64,000 bases of DNA from contig NZ_CP041335.1 in NCBI RefSeq assembly GCF_008033135.1, positions 3,849,925 through 3,913,924 of the forward strand, given 5' to 3'. This document shows, in pieces, positions 33,881-49,123 of the stretch. A program made the translations under genes and the position numbers. The first letter of the stretch is position 1; each line of letters starts with the position of its first letter. The DNA is from Chitinolyticbacter meiyuanensis (GTDB taxonomy: Bacteria > Pseudomonadota > Gammaproteobacteria > Burkholderiales > Chitinibacteraceae). Under the pieces are notes generated by a model, which saw nothing but the letters and a program-made list of their open reading frames with translations, was not told where the DNA came from and did not search any database.

Positions 33881-34939
33881 CGCCAGCGCCGCCATCGCCC
33901 CGAGCACGCCGTAATAGCCCCAGTGCCAGTGCAGCTCCGGCATGACATCGAAGTTCATGCCGTAGATACCGGCAATTAGCGACAGCGGCATGAAGATGGT
34001 GGTGATGGCCGTGAGCATGCGCATCTGCAGATTCATCCGGTGCGATTGCAGCGCCAAATGGGTGTCCTGCAAGCTGCCCAGTAGATCGCGCAGCGCCTCG
34101 GTGCTTTCGATCAACTGCACGCAGTGGTCGTACACATCGCGCAGATAGAGCTGGGTTTCCGCGTGAAACAGGTCCGGTTCGTCCCGCTGCAGCACATTCA
34201 CCATCTCCCGCGTTGGCCACAAGCCGCGCTTGATCGACAGCAACGCCCGCCTTAGCGACTGGATGTCGTTCAGCTGCGCCGGCAACGGTCCTGCCGAGAT
34301 GTCGTCGTCGAGCTGCTCGATACGCTCGCCCAGCGTTTCCAGCACGCCGAAATAGCGATCCACCAGCTTGTCGAGCAGGGAATACACCAGGTAATCCGCT
34401 CCCAGCGCGCGCACCTGCGACTGCGCACTCTTCAGCGCTCCGCGGATGCTCTCGAAGGTACCGGTGGGTTTTTCCTGGAAGGTGAGCACATAGCCACGGC
34501 CGAGCACGATGGCGATCTGCTCGCTGCCGATCAGCCCTTCAGGCTCCGAATGCACCAAGCGCGCAGTGATGAACAGATAGCCCGGATAGATCTCCACCTT
34601 GGGGCGCTGTTCGGTGTTGAGGATGTCCTCCATCACCAGCGGGTGCAGGTTGAAGCGCTTGCCGATGTACTTGAGCAGCTCGACGTTGCCTAACCCGTGC
34701 AGATTGAGCCAGAAGGTCTTGTAAGTCGGCTCGTAGCGCTTGCCCTCTTCCAGCGAGGTGAAGCAGGTTTCGAGGAACTCGCTTTCGCTCGGGCCAAACT
34801 CGATCAGCGTGGCCAGGGTGGCTTCGGCCTCACGCGGGCCGACATAGCGCATAGTGCCAGGTGGCGATCCCGCCTTGTCGGCACGCGGATGGTGTCTCAG
34901 TCGGGATTGACGGTCAGCGTTCGGCCGCTTTTTTGCCAT
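33839..34939 (-). CDS. corA: CorA-type magnesium/divalent cation transporter
   Basis: 366 residues. The ATG at 34939 has GAGGAAG about 7 nt upstream and lies inside the 3' end of ppx (43-nt overlap). Long N-terminal cytoplasmic domain with the FWLNLHGLGN and VMEDILNTEQRPKVEIYPGYLFI motifs, long helix, then two C-terminal TM helices; the CorA signature GMN is at 327-329 (AGIYGMNFDVMPE). Forms a pentameric inner-membrane channel for Mg2+/Co2+ in the family. The N-terminal 30 residues are unusually basic. Confidence 0.94.
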   Translation of the reverse strand: MAKKRPNADRQSRLRHHPRADKAGSPPGTMRYVGPREAEATLATLIEFGPSESEFLETCFTSLEEGKRYEPTYKTFWLNLHGLGNVELLKYIGKRFNLHPLVMEDILNTEQRPKVEIYPGYLFITARLVHSEPEGLIGSEQIAIVLGRGYVLTFQEKPTGTFESIRGALKSAQSQVRALGADYLVYSLLDKLVDRYFGVLETLGERIEQLDDDISAGPLPAQLNDIQSLRRALLSIKRGLWPTREMVNVLQRDEPDLFHAETQLYLRDVYDHCVQLIESTEALRDLLGSLQDTHLALQSHRMNLQMRMLTAITTIFMPLSLIAGIYGMNFDVMPELHWHWGYYGVLGAMAALALMLIGFFRIRRWF

Positions 34940-36369
34940 GCACGGGCTTCCTCTTCCAGAGCGTAACGGGTCAGTGGATGGGCCTGCAGCCAGGCAGCCG
35001 GCAATGCCAGCGTGTGGACATCGCCGTCCGCAGACAACCGCAGCGGCGGCAAGGGCGTGTCGCGCCGGTTGCGGCAGAACAGCACGGCCAGCCGCAAGGC
35101 AAGCACCGCCGACCACTCGATGGCACTGAGGCCTTCGGCTTCAAGCTTGGCAAGCTTGCCCTGCTGCGCCAACACCAGCGCGGCCAGCCGCGCCTGCTCG
35201 CGGCGCGAGAAGCCGGGCATGTCAGCATGCCGCACGATATAGGCCGAATGCTTGTGAAAACTGGCGTGTGAGATCGAGCGGCCGATCTCGTGCAGCTGCG
35301 CAGCATCCTTCACGCCGCGTGCGACATCGCTGCGCGCCTGCGGCAATTGCTCGAACAACGCCGCCGCCAGCGCGGCCACCCGGTTGGATTGTGCAACGTC
35401 GGCCTGATGGCGGCGCACGAAGGCGGCAACCGTGGTATCGCGCACATCGGCCAGCGACTGGCGGCCCACCAGGTCGTACATCACGCCGTCACGCAGCGCG
35501 CCGTAGGTGATGGTCATGCGCTCGATATCGAAGGCGTCGAACGCTGCCGCCATGATGGCGAAGCCGCCAGCGAGCACCGGCCGGCGATCAGAACGCAGGC
35601 CGTCGAGTGCCACCGCGTCGACATGCCCGGCGCGCAGCAACAGCTCACGCAACTGCGCCAAGCCATCGGCGGTGATGCCGGAAGGCGACAGGTCGTTCAG
35701 CTCGAGGATGTCCGACAGCGAGCGCGCGGTGCCCGAGGTGCCGATGGCGCTCTGCCAGCCCGCCGCCGCCACCTCCGGCACCAGCGGTTGCAGCGCGGTG
35801 CGTGCGGCAAGCTCGGCCTGTTCCAGCCTCGCTGCATCGATCACGCCATCGGGAAAGAAGCGCATGCTCCAGGACACACAGCCCATCAGCGTGCTCTCGG
35901 TCAGCAAGGGCTTGAACTGGCGACCGACAATCAGCTCGGTCGAACCGCCGCCGATATCGACCACCAGCCGCTTCTCGCGCGTGGCCGGCAGGCTGTGCGC
36001 GGCACCGAGGTAGATCAGCCGCGCTTCCTCGCTGCCGCCGATCACGTCGATGGCAAAGCCCAGCGCCGCCTCGGCTTGGGGCACGAACTCGGCGGCGTTC
36101 TTGGCTACGCGAAAGGTATTGGTGGCCACCGCACGGACCTGGGATGGGTCCAACCCGCGCAGGCGCTCACCGAAGCGGGCCAACGCCGCCAGCGCCTCGG
36201 CCTGCGCGGCTGGTGTGAGATGACCACGGGCATCGAGCCCGGCGCCGAAACGCACCGTTTCCTTGAGGGTGTCGACGGGCAGCAGGCCGCCATCGACGAT
36301 GCGCGCCACCTGCAGGCGAAAGCTGTTGGACCCGAGGTCGACCGCGGCGATCAGCGCGCTATCCGGCAT
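34897..36369 (-). CDS. ppx: Exopolyphosphatase (Ppx/GppA family)
   Basis: 490 residues from the ATG at 36369. Releases phosphate from polyphosphate ends or hydrolyses pppGpp. ASKHA-fold motifs: AAVDLGSNSFRLQVARI at the start, VVDIGGGSTELIVG, and ATNTFRVAKNAAEF; a C-terminal HD-like helical part includes QLHEIGRSISHASFHKHSAYI. It lies between phoU and corA on the same strand, 96 nt after phoU, consistent with phosphate-linked co-expression. Confidence 0.93.
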   Translation of the reverse strand: MPDSALIAAVDLGSNSFRLQVARIVDGGLLPVDTLKETVRFGAGLDARGHLTPAAQAEALAALARFGERLRGLDPSQVRAVATNTFRVAKNAAEFVPQAEAALGFAIDVIGGSEEARLIYLGAAHSLPATREKRLVVDIGGGSTELIVGRQFKPLLTESTLMGCVSWSMRFFPDGVIDAARLEQAELAARTALQPLVPEVAAAGWQSAIGTSGTARSLSDILELNDLSPSGITADGLAQLRELLLRAGHVDAVALDGLRSDRRPVLAGGFAIMAAAFDAFDIERMTITYGALRDGVMYDLVGRQSLADVRDTTVAAFVRRHQADVAQSNRVAALAAALFEQLPQARSDVARGVKDAAQLHEIGRSISHASFHKHSAYIVRHADMPGFSRREQARLAALVLAQQGKLAKLEAEGLSAIEWSAVLALRLAVLFCRNRRDTPLPPLRLSADGDVHTLALPAAWLQAHPLTRYALEEEARAWQKSGRTLTVNPD

Positions 36370-36424
36370 GGTGATCCAGAAGGATGACAATGGGCGTCAA
36401 CATACGCGGCAGCCGCAGAAACGA

Positions 36425-36448
36425 CAAGGGCGGCCGCAGCCGCCCTTG
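36425..36448 (-). terminator. Hairpin between phoU and ppx (weak terminator or attenuator)
   Basis: CAAGGGCGGC and GCCGCCCTTG form a 10-bp stem with a 4-nt loop, 18 nt after the phoU stop. The following minus-strand sequence (TCGTTTCT) is only weakly T-rich, so partial read-through into ppx is likely. Confidence 0.5.
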
Positions 36449-36465
36449 CGCTGGAAACAGCAGCG

Positions 36466-37179
36466 TTACTCGGCCTTCGGGGCCAGCACCACGCGCTCCA
36501 TTTCCTCCTGACCCTTGTGGCGTACATCCTGGCCTTTCACCAGATACACCACCTGCTCGGCAATGTTGACCGCCAGGTCGCCGATGCGCTCAATCGCCTT
36601 GGCGATCCACAGGATGTCCATGGTCAGCGAGATCGAACGCGGATCTTCCATCATCACCGTGATCAGCTGGCGCTGCAGTGCACGGTATTCGGTATCGATG
36701 ATCTGATCGGCGCGCTTCACTTCGGTCGCCGGCACCGCGTCGAGGCGGGCAAAGGCATCCAGCGACTTGGCCAGCATGTCCAGCGCCTGCTGCGCGATGT
36801 GATTGAGCTCGGCAAAGCGCGGCACCTGCAGCTTGCCGGCATCGAAGATGTTCTTGGCGCGCTGACAGATGCGGGCGGCCTTGTCGCCGATGCGCTCAAG
36901 ATCCTCCACCGACTTGATCACGCTCATCACCATGCGCAAGTCGCTGGCGGCCGGCTGGCGGCGCGCGATCATGTGGATGCACAGGTCGTCGAGCTGCACA
37001 TGCATCTCATTGACGCGTTCTTCCTGCTCGATCACCTTCTCGATAATGGCCACGTCACCGGTTGCCAGCGATTGCATCGCGAGGCGGACCTGTTCTTCGA
37101 CGAGGCCGGCCATGGCCAGCACGCTGGAGCGAATGGTCTCCAGTTCGGCATCAAACTGCTTGGAAATATGTTCGGACAT
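36466..37179 (-). CDS. phoU: PhoU, phosphate signalling regulator
   Basis: 237 residues from the ATG at 37179 (an ATG at 37206 in frame is an alternative). Two tandem three-helix PhoU domains with the metal-binding D/E-rich motifs (IEKVIEQEERVNEMH, RVMSVIKSVEDLERIGDKA, MDILWIAKAIERIGDLAVNIAE). Negative regulator linking the Pst transporter to PhoR/PhoB. No pst genes are in this window, and phoB-phoR are 17 kb away on the other strand, so the Pho genes are split. Confidence 0.94.
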   Translation of the reverse strand: MSEHISKQFDAELETIRSSVLAMAGLVEEQVRLAMQSLATGDVAIIEKVIEQEERVNEMHVQLDDLCIHMIARRQPAASDLRMVMSVIKSVEDLERIGDKAARICQRAKNIFDAGKLQVPRFAELNHIAQQALDMLAKSLDAFARLDAVPATEVKRADQIIDTEYRALQRQLITVMMEDPRSISLTMDILWIAKAIERIGDLAVNIAEQVVYLVKGQDVRHKGQEEMERVVLAPKAE

Positions 37180-37350
37180 GCGGCGTCTCTCTTGCGACTT
37201 ATTCATGGCAAGTTAGCAGCTCCAGGTTACGGCAATGTTTCATACAGGTTGCAAGTCGCGAACCAGACCCACCGGCTGGCCACGCGAGGGCGGGCGCACC
37301 GGATTGCCCGATGGTAGCCAATCACGGCACAGCCTGCTGGAAAATGACGA

Positions 37351-37370
37351 CGCCGGGCAACAGCCCGGCG
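37351..37370 (-). terminator. Hairpin after rpiA (probable weak terminator)
   Basis: CGCCGGGC and GCCCGGCG form an 8-bp stem with a 4-nt loop about 25 nt after the rpiA stop. The following minus-strand sequence (TCGTCATTTTCC) has a short T run. Confidence 0.5.
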
Positions 37371-37394
37371 ACAAATGCAACAACGCCGATGAAA

Positions 37395-38051
37395 TCAGCG
37401 ATACGTCTTCACGCCATCGCGGGTACCGAGCAGCAGCACATCGGCGCGGCGGCGCGCGAACAGGCCGTTGGTGACCACGCCGACGATATGGTTGATCTCC
37501 GTTTCCAGCTTCGCAGGTTCTGCGATCTGCATGCCGTGCACGTCGAGAATCACGTTGCCGTTGTCGGTCACCACACCTTCGCGATACACCGGATGCCCGC
37601 CGAGCTTGACCAGCTGGCGCGCCACATACGAGCGTGCCATCGGGATCACCTCGACCGGCAGCGGGAAGCTGCCGAGCACGCGCACCTGCTTGCTTTCGTC
37701 GGCAATGCAGACGAACTGCTCGGCAACCGCAGCGACGATCTTCTCGCGCGTCAGAGCCGCGCCACCGCCCTTGATCATCTGCAGCTGGTGATTGATCTCG
37801 TCGGCGCCGTCGACATAGACCGGCAGCTGGTCGACCCCGTTGAGATCGAACACGGCGATGCCGTGGCCCTTGAGCCGGGCCACCGAAGCCTCGGACGACG
37901 ACACGGCGCCAACGATGCGACCTTTCTGCTTGGCCAGCGCATCGATGAAGTAATTGGCGGTCGAACCGGTGCCGACGCCAACGATACTGTCGTCCGGCAC
38001 AAAGGCCAGCGCAGCTTCGGCGGCGGTGCGTTTCATTTCGTCCTGGGTCAT
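37395..38051 (-). CDS. rpiA: Ribose-5-phosphate isomerase A
   Basis: 218 residues (E. coli 219) from the ATG at 38051 with AAGGAG 5 nt upstream. Interconverts ribose-5-P and ribulose-5-P. Motifs: [16 protein letters not shown] near the N-terminus, DGADEI with catalytic acid region ([29 protein letters not shown]), and NVILDVHG near the C-terminus. Works in the same pathway as the transaldolase encoded at 21.3 kb. Confidence 0.96.
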   Translation of the reverse strand: MTQDEMKRTAAEAALAFVPDDSIVGVGTGSTANYFIDALAKQKGRIVGAVSSSEASVARLKGHGIAVFDLNGVDQLPVYVDGADEINHQLQMIKGGGAALTREKIVAAVAEQFVCIADESKQVRVLGSFPLPVEVIPMARSYVARQLVKLGGHPVYREGVVTDNGNVILDVHGMQIAEPAKLETEINHIVGVVTNGLFARRRADVLLLGTRDGVKTYR

Positions 38052-38126
38052 GGCGGCTCCTTGGCGATGGAAAGTGTCAGTGGCCCGAATTGTAGCGGCA
38101 AAGCGCGCCATCGCCCTTGCCCCTGA

Positions 38127-38732
38127 TCACGTTGTCGTCAGGCTGCCCACGTAATGGCGGATGCCGTCGAGCAGCATCTGCACTGCGATGGCGGTGAGGA
38201 TCAGCCCCATCAACCGTTCGAAGGCGATGGTCACGCGCTCGCCCAGCCACTGGCTGATCTTCTCCGAGAACGCCAGCGCCAGCCCGCACACCAGCATGGT
38301 CAAGGCCAGCGCGCCCACCCACTCCCACAACCGTGCCGGTTCACGCGACACCAGCAGCAGTACCGTTGCCAGGGCCGAAGGGCCGGCGATCAACGGGATC
38401 GCCAGCGGCACGACGAAGGGCTCCTCGGTCTCGACCTCAGCGGTGCTCGGTGGCGGCGGAAACACCATGCGTAGCGCAATCAGGAACAGGATCACCCCGC
38501 CGGCGATGCCGAGCGAGGTCTCGGACAGATGCATCACCTGCAAAAACTGGCGGCCGAACAGCATGAAGGCGAACAGCACGCAGAACGCTACCGAGATCTC
38601 GCGCAGCACCACGGTGCGGCGCCGCGCTGGCGGCACCCGCTTCATCAGCGAAACGAAGATCGGCAAGCTGCCGAAAGGATCGGTTACCAGGAGCAGCAGC
38701 ACGAAGGCGGAGAGGAAGGTCGTCGTTTCCAT
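38127..38732 (-). CDS. MarC family membrane protein
   Basis: 201 residues with six TM helices. Family features: LLVTDPFGSLPIFVSL near the N-terminus, GIAGGVILFLIALRM, and VPLAIPLIAGPSALATVLLLV in the middle. Function unsettled (named from the mar locus; not shown to confer resistance). It lies upstream of rpiA on the same strand, with 75 nt between them, so the two may be co-transcribed. Confidence 0.9.
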   Translation of the reverse strand: METTTFLSAFVLLLLVTDPFGSLPIFVSLMKRVPPARRRTVVLREISVAFCVLFAFMLFGRQFLQVMHLSETSLGIAGGVILFLIALRMVFPPPPSTAEVETEEPFVVPLAIPLIAGPSALATVLLLVSREPARLWEWVGALALTMLVCGLALAFSEKISQWLGERVTIAFERLMGLILTAIAVQMLLDGIRHYVGSLTTT

Positions 38733-38869
38733 GCAAGCATGCTAATCATCCCCTTGAATGGCCGAATCGGGGCTTACCCTAGCCAGCCGGGATCGCTGTC
38801 AGCCCAACGGCGGCAGCGGCGGGCGAAGCTCGGCGCTAGACTGGCAAGGTTACAACCCATGACGTCGCC

Positions 38870-39916
38870 ATGCTGCTTCCCGCATTACGCACCGATCATG
38901 CCCGGCAACTGGCCGAGATCGAGTCCGCCATCTTCATCGAACCGACGCGCGCACGCCGCCTGTGCCTGCAATTGCTCGACAGCGCACGGCACAGCCACGA
39001 TCCGGAAGCGCTGATTCGCGGCGCGCTGCAGCTGTCGCTGATCGAAGACCAGCTGGGCGAGGTACGCGAGGCACAGTTCGCCTTGCTGGAGGCGCTGGCG
39101 CACTGCGAAGAGTTCGGCTTCCTGGCACAGGAAGCGGCGGTGCTGGAGCAACTCGGGCGTTGCCACTACACGCTGGGCGACTACCAGCAGGCGCTGGCGC
39201 ACTGGGAACAGTGCGTGCGGCTGTGCCAGGGCAAGCCGGACCTGCTGCGCGTCTCCACCCAGGCCCTGGTCGGGCTGGGGCAACTGTGCGATGCCTGCGG
39301 CGAGCATGGGCAGGCCGTCAGCATGCATGCCGCCGCCGACGCCCGCCTCACCGACATCAACGATGCATACCTCGCGGCGATGGTGAAGATCAACCTCGGG
39401 TACAACCACTTCCAGACCGGCGATCAGGATGGCGCGGAAGCAACACTGCAGCAGGCGATCGTGCTGTGCCGCAGCCACGGCTTCCCCCATCACGAAGCCG
39501 AAGCGCTCTACCGGCTGGCGGAAGTGCGCATCGCCCAGAGCCGCCTCGACGAAGCCGCCATGCTGGTCGCGGACGGCCTGATGCTGGTAGCCGACACGCC
39601 GTACCACTGGGGCGAGGTGAACCTGCTGGCGCTGCACGCGCAGCTACTGGCGCAGCACGACGAGCTGGACGCGGCGATGCAGGCCACGCTGCGCGCGCTC
39701 GACATCGCACGACAGGACGGCATGCGCCACCTGCAGGTACGGCTGCACATGCAACTGGCCGACTACGCGGGCCGCAGCGGCAAGCCAGCGCTGCACGATG
39801 AGCATTTACGCCACAGTCAGGAACTGCGTATCCATCTGGAAACAGTGAGCCCGGCGCGCACGCAACCGTCGCTGGGCCACCTCGGCCAGTTGCTCGTCAC
39901 CGCCGGACGCAGCTAG
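38870..39916 (+). CDS. TPR-repeat protein (paralogue 1 of 2)
   Basis: 348 residues, no signal peptide or TM segment. Several TPR-like helical pairs can be seen: AQFALLEALAHCEEFGFLAQEAAVLEQLGRCHYTLGDYQQALAHWE, ALVGLGQLCDACGEHGQAVSMH, VKINLGYNHFQTGDQDGAEATLQQA, EALYRLAEVRIAQSRLDEAAML. The shared core RxALQLSLIEDQLG with the next gene marks them as duplicates. No DNA-binding or enzymatic output domain; such N-terminal arrays are often fused to GGDEF or other output domains, so these may act as stand-alone protein-binding scaffolds. Partner unknown. Confidence 0.8.
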   Translation: MLLPALRTDHARQLAEIESAIFIEPTRARRLCLQLLDSARHSHDPEALIRGALQLSLIEDQLGEVREAQFALLEALAHCEEFGFLAQEAAVLEQLGRCHYTLGDYQQALAHWEQCVRLCQGKPDLLRVSTQALVGLGQLCDACGEHGQAVSMHAAADARLTDINDAYLAAMVKINLGYNHFQTGDQDGAEATLQQAIVLCRSHGFPHHEAEALYRLAEVRIAQSRLDEAAMLVADGLMLVADTPYHWGEVNLLALHAQLLAQHDELDAAMQATLRALDIARQDGMRHLQVRLHMQLADYAGRSGKPALHDEHLRHSQELRIHLETVSPARTQPSLGHLGQLLVTAGRS

Positions 39917-40009
39917 CGCGAAGATGGCCGGGCTTGCCTGACCACCGGTCGGCATGGCCCCGACCGCCGGTCTGCACTTACAATGGGCGTAACAAGGTTC
40001 CCGGCCATC

Positions 40010-41086
40010 ATGCTCACCACCACGCCCGAGCGAGCGTTCGCGCTTGCTGAAATCGATCGCATCACCTTCGACGATCCCATCACCGCGTCTCGACTATGCC
40101 AGCCCCTGCTGGCCGAGGCGCGCGCGGCGGGCGATATCGTCGGTATCATACGCGCAGCCACCCAGTTGTCCTTGATCGAGGATCAGCTCGGCATCCGCGA
40201 GGATGGTGGTCTCGCCATCGCCGAGGCGCTGGCGCTCTGCCGACAGCACGGGCTGACCGAGCTGGAGCCCGCGGCGCAGGAGCGGCTCGGCCGCCATAGC
40301 TATACCTCGGGCGACTACCTGACCGCCGCCGGCGCTTGGCTGCGTAGCCTGATGCTGTGCGGCAACAATCCGGCGCGCACCCGTACCCGCGCGCTCGCGC
40401 TGGTCGGCCTGGCCCATGTATGCAGTGCCTGCAACGACTGCCAGCGCTCGATCCGCTTCCTGCAGGCCGCCGACGCCCTGCTCGCCGACAGCGACGACAT
40501 CTATTTGATCGCCAAGGTACGCATCACCTTGGGCTGGGATCTGCGCATGGTCGGTCGGCCCGCCGAAGCGATCGCGATGCTGGAAACCGCGCTGCAGCTA
40601 TGCCGCGAACACGACTTCGGCCACTACCAGGCGGAACTGCTGTTGCGGCTTGCCGAGCTGCGACTGGAGGAAGGTGCGCTCGATACGGCCGAACAGATGC
40701 TGGAGGAAGCGCTGGAGCTGCTGGTGTTCACCCCGTCGCACTGGTGCGAGAGCAACGTACTCGCCACGCTATCGCAGGTACGCGAACGCCAGGGTGAGCC
40801 GGAACAGGCCGTGCAATTGCTGCAGCGGGCGATCGACATCGCCAACACCGATGGCATGCTGCACGTCGAGGCACGGTTGCGTCGGCAGTTCGCCGTGCTC
40901 GCGCTGGCACTGGATCGCCAGCCGCTGGCGGCAGACCAGCAACAGCGCGCCGCCGCACTGCAGGCGCAGATCGACGCGCAGTTGCCGGTCAACGGCGAAA
41001 CCGACTGGGCGGTGATCGACGACGCGCTGGCCCGCTTCGCCAGCCCTGCCAACGCCGCTGCTGCCGATCAGCCACACGCTCATTGA
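40010..41086 (+). CDS. TPR-repeat protein (paralogue 2 of 2)
   Basis: 358 residues from the ATG at 40010 (an ATG at 39983 is an alternative). Same layout as its neighbour: ALAEIDRITFDDPITASRLCQPLL, ATQLSLIEDQLGI, QERLGRHSYTSGDYLTAAGAW, ALVGLAHVCSACNDCQRSIRF, VRITLGWDLRMVGRPAEAIAML, LLLRLAELRLEEGALDTAEQML, VLATLSQVRERQGEPEQAVQLL. The two copies share architecture along their whole length but have diverged widely, indicating an old tandem duplication. 93 nt separate them, and each probably has its own start signals. A strong terminator follows. Confidence 0.8.
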   Translation: MLTTTPERAFALAEIDRITFDDPITASRLCQPLLAEARAAGDIVGIIRAATQLSLIEDQLGIREDGGLAIAEALALCRQHGLTELEPAAQERLGRHSYTSGDYLTAAGAWLRSLMLCGNNPARTRTRALALVGLAHVCSACNDCQRSIRFLQAADALLADSDDIYLIAKVRITLGWDLRMVGRPAEAIAMLETALQLCREHDFGHYQAELLLRLAELRLEEGALDTAEQMLEEALELLVFTPSHWCESNVLATLSQVRERQGEPEQAVQLLQRAIDIANTDGMLHVEARLRRQFAVLALALDRQPLAADQQQRAAALQAQIDAQLPVNGETDWAVIDDALARFASPANAAAADQPHAH

Positions 41087-41095
41087 TGCACAAAC

Positions 41096-41123
41096 AAAAA
41101 ACCCCGCCGCAGCGGGGTTTTTG
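41096..41123. terminator. Bidirectional terminator between the TPR gene and gltD
   Basis: AAAAACCCCGC and GCGGGGTTTTT form an 11-bp stem with a 4-nt loop, T-rich in both directions, between convergent genes. Confidence 0.9.
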
Positions 41124-41136
41124 TCGAGTTGCCGGC

Positions 41137-42666
<1,530 letters not shown>

Positions 42667-42674
42667 TCACATCA

Positions 42675-47123
<4,449 letters not shown>

Positions 47124-47294
47124 TCCAAAACCTTTGCGGGTAAAGCCAAAATTTCAGCGAAAAGGTCTTGATTCTAGCGACAAAAACCGGCCCTCGGCAA
47201 CCGAAAAGCTCGGCCGCCTTCAATCCGGGAAAACCCGAAAGCCTACACTGCGCACTACAGCATGACGTGTCAGTTTTTCACAAAGCCTGCGTCA

Positions 47295-48167
47295 TCAGAG
47301 CGCAACATAGAGCGCAGCAGGGATGAACACCAGCGCCGCCAGCGTGCCGGCCACCACGATTGCGGCCACCAGATCGGGATGTTGCCGGTATTGCTCGGCG
47401 AACAGGTAGTTGAGCACGGCCGGCGGCAACGCCGCAAATACCAGCAGTACGCCGCGTTGACCGGCGTCGAGCCCGAACAGCAGTGCCAGCGGCCATGCCA
47501 GCAATAAACTGACGAGCGGACACAGCAGCGCGCCGACGGCCCCCACCCGCCAGCGCACGCCGGCGAAATCGGCCAGCCGCACACCGAGCGCGAACAGGCT
47601 GAGCGGGATCGCTGTCTCACCCAGCATCTTGGCCGGCAAAAGCAGGCTGGCCGGCGGATGCCAGCCCGACAGCTGCACCACCAGCGCCAGCAACAGCGCC
47701 CACACCATGGGCACGCGCAGCAGCATGGACAGCGACGCGCCGGGATTCAGTAACCGCACGCCCAGGGTGAAATGCAGCAACGTCACCAGCACGAAGATCG
47801 CCACCACGCCGGGGAAGGCCGCGGCACCGAAGGCCAGCAGCATCAGCGGCAAGCCGATGTTGCCGGTATTGGTGAACATCATCGCCGGCACGAAGGCGCG
47901 CCACGGATAACCGGCCAGCTGCGCCACGCCCCAGGCGATGGCACCGGTGCCCAGTACCACCAGCGTGGTCGCGGTCAGCAGCGGCGCATACGCAGCCAGC
48001 GAGACGTCACGCTCCAACCAGACCGCCAGCACCAGTAATGGCGACAATAACTCCACATTGAGTCGATTCAGATCGGTGAGATCGATCTTGCGATAGCGCC
48101 CATAGAGCCAGCCGACCAGCACGATCAGCAGGATGGGCGCGACGATGGAGAGAATGCGCAGGAACAT
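47295..48167 (-). CDS. AEC (auxin efflux carrier) family transporter
   Basis: 290 residues from the ATG at 48167. Ten hydrophobic segments in two halves, starting with ILSIVAPILLIVLVGWLYGR and ending VVAGTLAALVFIPAALYVAL. The family motif MFTNTGNIGLPL(M) is present in the N-terminal half. Bacterial members move malate, malonate or other anions; the substrate is not visible. Divergent from the C13-type peptidase gene. Confidence 0.92.
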   Translation of the reverse strand: MFLRILSIVAPILLIVLVGWLYGRYRKIDLTDLNRLNVELLSPLLVLAVWLERDVSLAAYAPLLTATTLVVLGTGAIAWGVAQLAGYPWRAFVPAMMFTNTGNIGLPLMLLAFGAAAFPGVVAIFVLVTLLHFTLGVRLLNPGASLSMLLRVPMVWALLLALVVQLSGWHPPASLLLPAKMLGETAIPLSLFALGVRLADFAGVRWRVGAVGALLCPLVSLLLAWPLALLFGLDAGQRGVLLVFAALPPAVLNYLFAEQYRQHPDLVAAIVVAGTLAALVFIPAALYVAL

Positions 48168-48274
48168 GGATACCGGAATGAGATGACGGAGTAAGCCCAG
48201 GCGAGCCCGCAGGTGCAACCTACGAAAACATTCGTATGATAACGGCTTCGCTCCCCGCCTCCGGCACCCTCCGC

Positions 48275-49123
48275 ATGGTTCGTCGCCTCACCATTCTGAT
48301 TTGCCTATGCATGCTTGCCGGCTGTGCCGCGATTCCGCCGCAAGACACCACGGCGACCGAGCGGTTGCTGAAGACCCAGCTCGCAAGCTTGCCACCGCGA
48401 ACGCCCCACACCGCCAATACCTACCTGATTGCACTGGCCGGGTTCGACACGCCCGCCGTCTTTGGCAACGAAGCCCGACTCGCCCGCGAGCGGCTGGACC
48501 GCACCTTCGCCACCGGAGGCAAGAGCATCCTGCTCAGCAATGCTGATGACGACATCGCGACAACGCCGCAAGCGACGCCCGACAGCTTGAGCGCGGCGAT
48601 CACTGGGCTTTCCCGGCTCATGAACCACGAAGAAGACCTGCTGGTGCTGTATCTGGTCTCCCATGGCGGCAAGGATGGCAGTCTACAACTGCGTCGCGGT
48701 CGCAACCGACCCCTGTCGCTCGCGCCGTCTTGGCTGTCCGCACAACTGAGCACGGCCGGCATACGCTGGCGCGCGGTCTTCGTTTCGGCCTGTTACTCCG
48801 GCACTTTTCAGGAGGTGCTCCGCAACAGCAGCAGCCTGATCCTGACAGCAGCCGACGCTCATCACCCCTCTTTCGGCTGCGGCAGCGCTGATCGCTACAC
48901 CTATTTTGGCGAGGCGCTGTTTGAGCAAGACCTGGACACGCCAGATTGGCGGCAAATCTACGGCAAGCTGGCCGAGGCCATACGCCGGCGAGAGGAAGCC
49001 ATCGGCATACGCGAGCACTCCAATCCGCAGTTCTGGTTGGGGCCGCAGTTGGCCCGCAAGCTCGATCCGGCCTCCGACGCGCTCGACCATGCAAGCGAAG
49101 CGGTACTTGACGACAGCTACTGA
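48275..49123 (+). CDS. C13 (legumain-like) peptidase lipoprotein
   Basis: 282 residues from the ATG at 48275, which starts a lipoprotein signal (LCMLAGC, acylated Cys17). The domain is a caspase-like fold of the peptidase C13 family: hydrophobic strand [14 protein letters not shown] with catalytic His130 and [16 protein letters not shown] with catalytic Cys173. [15 protein letters not shown] follows as the usual substrate-pocket strand. A membrane-anchored periplasmic or surface cysteine peptidase is inferred. Substrate unknown. Its last 7 nt overlap the 3' end of hemF on the other strand. Confidence 0.85.
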   Translation: MVRRLTILICLCMLAGCAAIPPQDTTATERLLKTQLASLPPRTPHTANTYLIALAGFDTPAVFGNEARLARERLDRTFATGGKSILLSNADDDIATTPQATPDSLSAAITGLSRLMNHEEDLLVLYLVSHGGKDGSLQLRRGRNRPLSLAPSWLSAQLSTAGIRWRAVFVSACYSGTFQEVLRNSSSLILTAADAHHPSFGCGSADRYTYFGEALFEQDLDTPDWRQIYGKLAEAIRRREEAIGIREHSNPQFWLGPQLARKLDPASDALDHASEAVLDDSY

